Origin: Clavibacter sp. A6099 | GTDB taxonomy: Bacteria; Actinomycetota; Actinomycetes; Actinomycetales; Microbacteriaceae | Direction of reading: 5' to 3' | Assembly: GCF_021919125.1 (NCBI RefSeq) | Contig: NZ_CP083439.1 | Span: forward strand, 2,480,001-2,544,000 | Length of the DNA: 64,000 bases | Shown: in pieces, positions 62,405-64,000 of the stretch | Position numbering within the stretch: the stretch's first letter is position 1 | Layout of the letters: each line of letters opens with the position of its first letter | Translations under genes and position numbers: made by a program | The notes under the pieces: model-generated | What the model was told of the DNA's origin: nothing | What the model saw: the letters and a program-made list of their open reading frames with translations, nothing else | The model's database searches: none

Positions 62405-62410
62405 CACACT
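62405..62410 (+). promoter_or_regulatory. -10-like box CACACT upstream of a lipoprotein gene
   Basis: CACACT lies six bases before the ATG at 62417; the intervening bases are GGGGGC. Confidence 0.42.
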
Positions 62411-62416
62411 GGGGGC

Positions 62417-62866
62417 ATGACCTCCGCATCGCCTCGCCGCACGGCCGCGCGCTCCGGCATCGCCCTGGCCGTCGGCGCCGCATCGCTCGCCCTCGTCGGC
62501 TGCTCGGGCATCACCGACGACATCGCCGACATCTACTCGATCACCTACGAGGTGACGACCTCCGGCCCGGCCGACAGCGGCCTGGCGGACGTCTCGTACG
62601 CCGAGGCCTCCCACCGCGGGCGCCCGTCGATCGTGAAGGAGGTCGGCCAGGCCTCGCTCGCGCCCGGCGACGACTCGGCGAGCTCCGTGTGGTCGGTCGA
62701 GTCCGTCGTGACCGCCGAGGACTGGGCGTTCGTGCAGGCCGCCCCGGTGGACGGCGAGGCGCTCACCTGCCGGATCCTCGTGGACGGCGTGAAGGAGATC
62801 GCCACATCGACCGCGGCACCGGGTCAGCCCGTGACGTGCCAGGTCCCGACGGCGCCGTTCGACTGA
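62417..62866 (+). CDS. Secreted lipoprotein, MmpS-like
   Basis: The 149-residue protein has a lipoprotein signal peptide ending at the lipobox LVGC (about residue 33). The mature part is a small beta domain with YSITYEVTTSGPADSGLADV, WSVESVV and LTCRILVDGVKEIATST, then a Cys-containing final strand (PVTCQVP). This pattern resembles MmpS accessory lipoproteins of MmpL transporters, but no MmpL gene is in the window. The start is leaderless-like (box at 62405). Confidence 0.65.
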   Translation: MTSASPRRTAARSGIALAVGAASLALVGCSGITDDIADIYSITYEVTTSGPADSGLADVSYAEASHRGRPSIVKEVGQASLAPGDDSASSVWSVESVVTAEDWAFVQAAPVDGEALTCRILVDGVKEIATSTAAPGQPVTCQVPTAPFD

Positions 62867-62942
62867 GCGCACCCGCCGCGCGCGGCCCGCCGCCCGAGCC
62901 GACCGCGCCGTCCGCCCTCGCGGCCGACGCGGCCCGCGGGCA

Positions 62943-63731
62943 TCAGTACTTCGCGGACTGCCCGCCGTCGATCGGCAGCACGGCCGCGTTGACGTACGCC
63001 GCGTCGTCCGAGAGCAGGAACGCGACGACCGACGCGATCTCCTCGGCCTCGCCGTAGCGCTTCGTCGGGTTGCCCTGGATGAACTGCTCGGCCGCTCCGC
63101 GCGGGTCGTCGGCGCTGATCTGCTTCATGGACGCCTCGACCATCGGGGTCCAGATGGCGCCGGGCGCGATGGCGTTGATGCGGATGCCGAACTCCCCGTA
63201 CTCGACGGCCGAGTTGCGGGTGAGGCCGACGACGCCGTGCTTCGCGGCCGCGTAGCCGGACTGGTTGCCGACTCCGCGGATCCCGCCGACGCTCGCGGTG
63301 TTCACGACCATGCCGGAGCCCTGCGCGCGCATGACGGCGAGCACCTTCTCGAGACCGAGGAACACGCCGCGGAGGTTGATGGCGACGACCTTGTCGAACT
63401 CGGCGGCCGTGAAGTCCTCGGTGAGATTCTGGCGGCCCTCGATGCCCGCGTTGTTGAAGAAGCCGTCGATGCGGCCGAATCGCTCGACGGTCTGCTGCAC
63501 GTAGGCGTCGACGTCGGACTCCTGGGACACGTCGGCGATGACGGTCAGGACCTCGGCGTCGGGCGCGGCGGCGCTGACGGCCTCGACGGTCGCGGCGAGG
63601 CCCTGCTCGGAGATGTCGACGAGGGCGAGGCGGGCGCCCTCGGCGGCGAGGCGCACGGCGGCGGCGCGGCCGAGGCCGGATCCTCCGCCGGTGATGAGGA
63701 CGACCTTGTCGGTGAAGCGGGTGGTGGTCAT
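62943..63731 (-). CDS. Short-chain dehydrogenase/reductase
   Basis: The 262-residue classical SDR has the NAD(P) fold VVLITGGGSGLGRAAAVRLA, NNAGIEG, the catalytic Ser region and YAAAKHG (Tyr/Lys). The D at the end of the second strand (LALVDISE) favours NAD. The ending VLPIDGGQSAKY is typical. The substrate is unknown. The ATG at 63731 has AGGAG upstream and lies 54 bases from a perfect 20-bp palindrome, so it may be a regulated catabolic dehydrogenase. Confidence 0.9.
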   Translation of the reverse strand: MTTTRFTDKVVLITGGGSGLGRAAAVRLAAEGARLALVDISEQGLAATVEAVSAAAPDAEVLTVIADVSQESDVDAYVQQTVERFGRIDGFFNNAGIEGRQNLTEDFTAAEFDKVVAINLRGVFLGLEKVLAVMRAQGSGMVVNTASVGGIRGVGNQSGYAAAKHGVVGLTRNSAVEYGEFGIRINAIAPGAIWTPMVEASMKQISADDPRGAAEQFIQGNPTKRYGEAEEIASVVAFLLSDDAAYVNAAVLPIDGGQSAKY

Positions 63732-63784
63732 GGGGTCTCCTGACGAGTGGGGCGGTGGCCCGCGTCTCGTGGGCGGAGCCACTG

Positions 63785-63804
63785 GTCCATGCGATCGCAT
63801 GGAC
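63785..63804. promoter_or_regulatory. Perfect 20-bp palindrome, probable operator
   Basis: GTCCATGCGATCGCATGGAC is a perfect 20-bp palindrome between the SDR gene and the next minus-strand gene, in the position of an operator for a dimeric regulator of the TetR or LacI type. It is far more AT-balanced than the surrounding DNA. Confidence 0.6.
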
Positions 63805-63808
63805 ATGC

Positions 63809-63991
63809 CTACCGTAGGTCGGTTTCCTGGACGCGGGCTCCGCGGGTCGGCCGCAGCTCGGGCTGCCGCCGCTCCATCCGCTTCCGCACCGCGACGAAGA
63901 CGAGGCCGGCCAGGACGATGTGCACGAGCACCAGCGCGATCGCGTCCGGCTCGACGAACGCGACGTCCCAGCCCGACGACGCCCAGTCCAT
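63809..63991 (-). CDS. Small single-span membrane protein, possibly truncated by window edge
   Basis: The 60-residue reading has one membrane helix (about 18-36, AIALVLVHIVLAGLVFVAV) and a basic tail with VRKRMERRQPELRP. The frame stays open to the window end, so the ATG at 63991 may not be the true start. No family is recognised. Its stop is four bases from the 20-bp palindrome. Confidence 0.45.
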   Translation of the reverse strand: MDWASSGWDVAFVEPDAIALVLVHIVLAGLVFVAVRKRMERRQPELRPTRGARVQETDLR

Positions 63992-64000
63992 CCCGCCCAG

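Overview
The window is about 73% GC by eye and densely coding. Every recognisable family fits a Gram-positive actinobacterium of the family Microbacteriaceae, and the gene set and style look most like Clavibacter or a close relative. That genus-level call is inference from gene content, not from a search. Supporting signs are the actinobacterial housekeeping block tRNA-Gln, glmU, prs, rplY, pth, mfd, mazG, eno, ftsB/divIC, DUF501; frequent GTG starts and ATGA/GTGA overlaps; and many genes whose only upstream signal is a -10-like hexamer 6-7 bases before the start codon, which suggests leaderless mRNAs.

Layout. 1-9.7 kb: a truncated AI-2E-family permease, a YcaQ-type crosslink glycosylase with a GyrI-like partner, LemA, a glycoside hydrolase family 1 protein that has lost both catalytic glutamates, a large unknown Ig-like/multi-span membrane protein, an amino-acid permease and a Tat-exported ferritin-like protein. 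9.9-17.8 kb: an exopolysaccharide-type locus. Five genes are translationally coupled: GAF-PP2C phosphatase, processive GT2 synthase, STAS antagonist, RsbW-type kinase, GH26-OpgC fusion. A divergent acyltransferase faces them. 17.8-32.7 kb: an unusual short tRNA-Leu(UAA), a type II NADH dehydrogenase, a mycosin-like protease with DUF501, ftsB and eno, then hisS, a TetR regulator, mazG, nhaA, mfd, pth and rplY. 32.9-40 kb: a gluconokinase/Gfo-Idh-MocA fusion divergent from gnd, then prs, glmU and tRNA-Gln. 40-46.5 kb: MarR, DksA-like and LLM-oxidoreductase genes, an ArgO/LysE exporter with its LysR regulator, and the metN-I-Q methionine importer. 46.8-51.9 kb: twin single-pass membrane proteins of unknown function, an ABC-F ATPase and an MFS exporter. 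52-55.7 kb: envelope glycosylation genes (DUF2142, GtrA, DUF2304, polyprenyl-phosphate GT2). 56.2-59 kb: the molybdopterin operon moeA-moaC-mog-moaE. 59-64 kb: a PEP-mutase-like enzyme, an MTA phosphorylase, an epimerase, an MmpS-like lipoprotein, and an SDR dehydrogenase behind a perfect 20-bp palindrome.

The most promising system is the 9.9-16.5 kb operon. A complete partner-switching signalling set (PP2C phosphatase, STAS protein, serine kinase) is interleaved by overlapping start and stop codons with a polysaccharide synthase and a fused hydrolase-acyltransferase, and no sigma factor is present. The architecture suggests post-translational control of polymer synthesis. Other unusual items are the kinase-oxidoreductase fusion beside gnd, the catalytically dead GH1, the short-armed UAA tRNA, a structured leader ahead of nhaA, and a strong excess of the palindrome GGATCC. 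No IS element, phage, CRISPR array, rRNA or replication origin was seen. The only stretch over 300 bases without a gene is 46460-46800.
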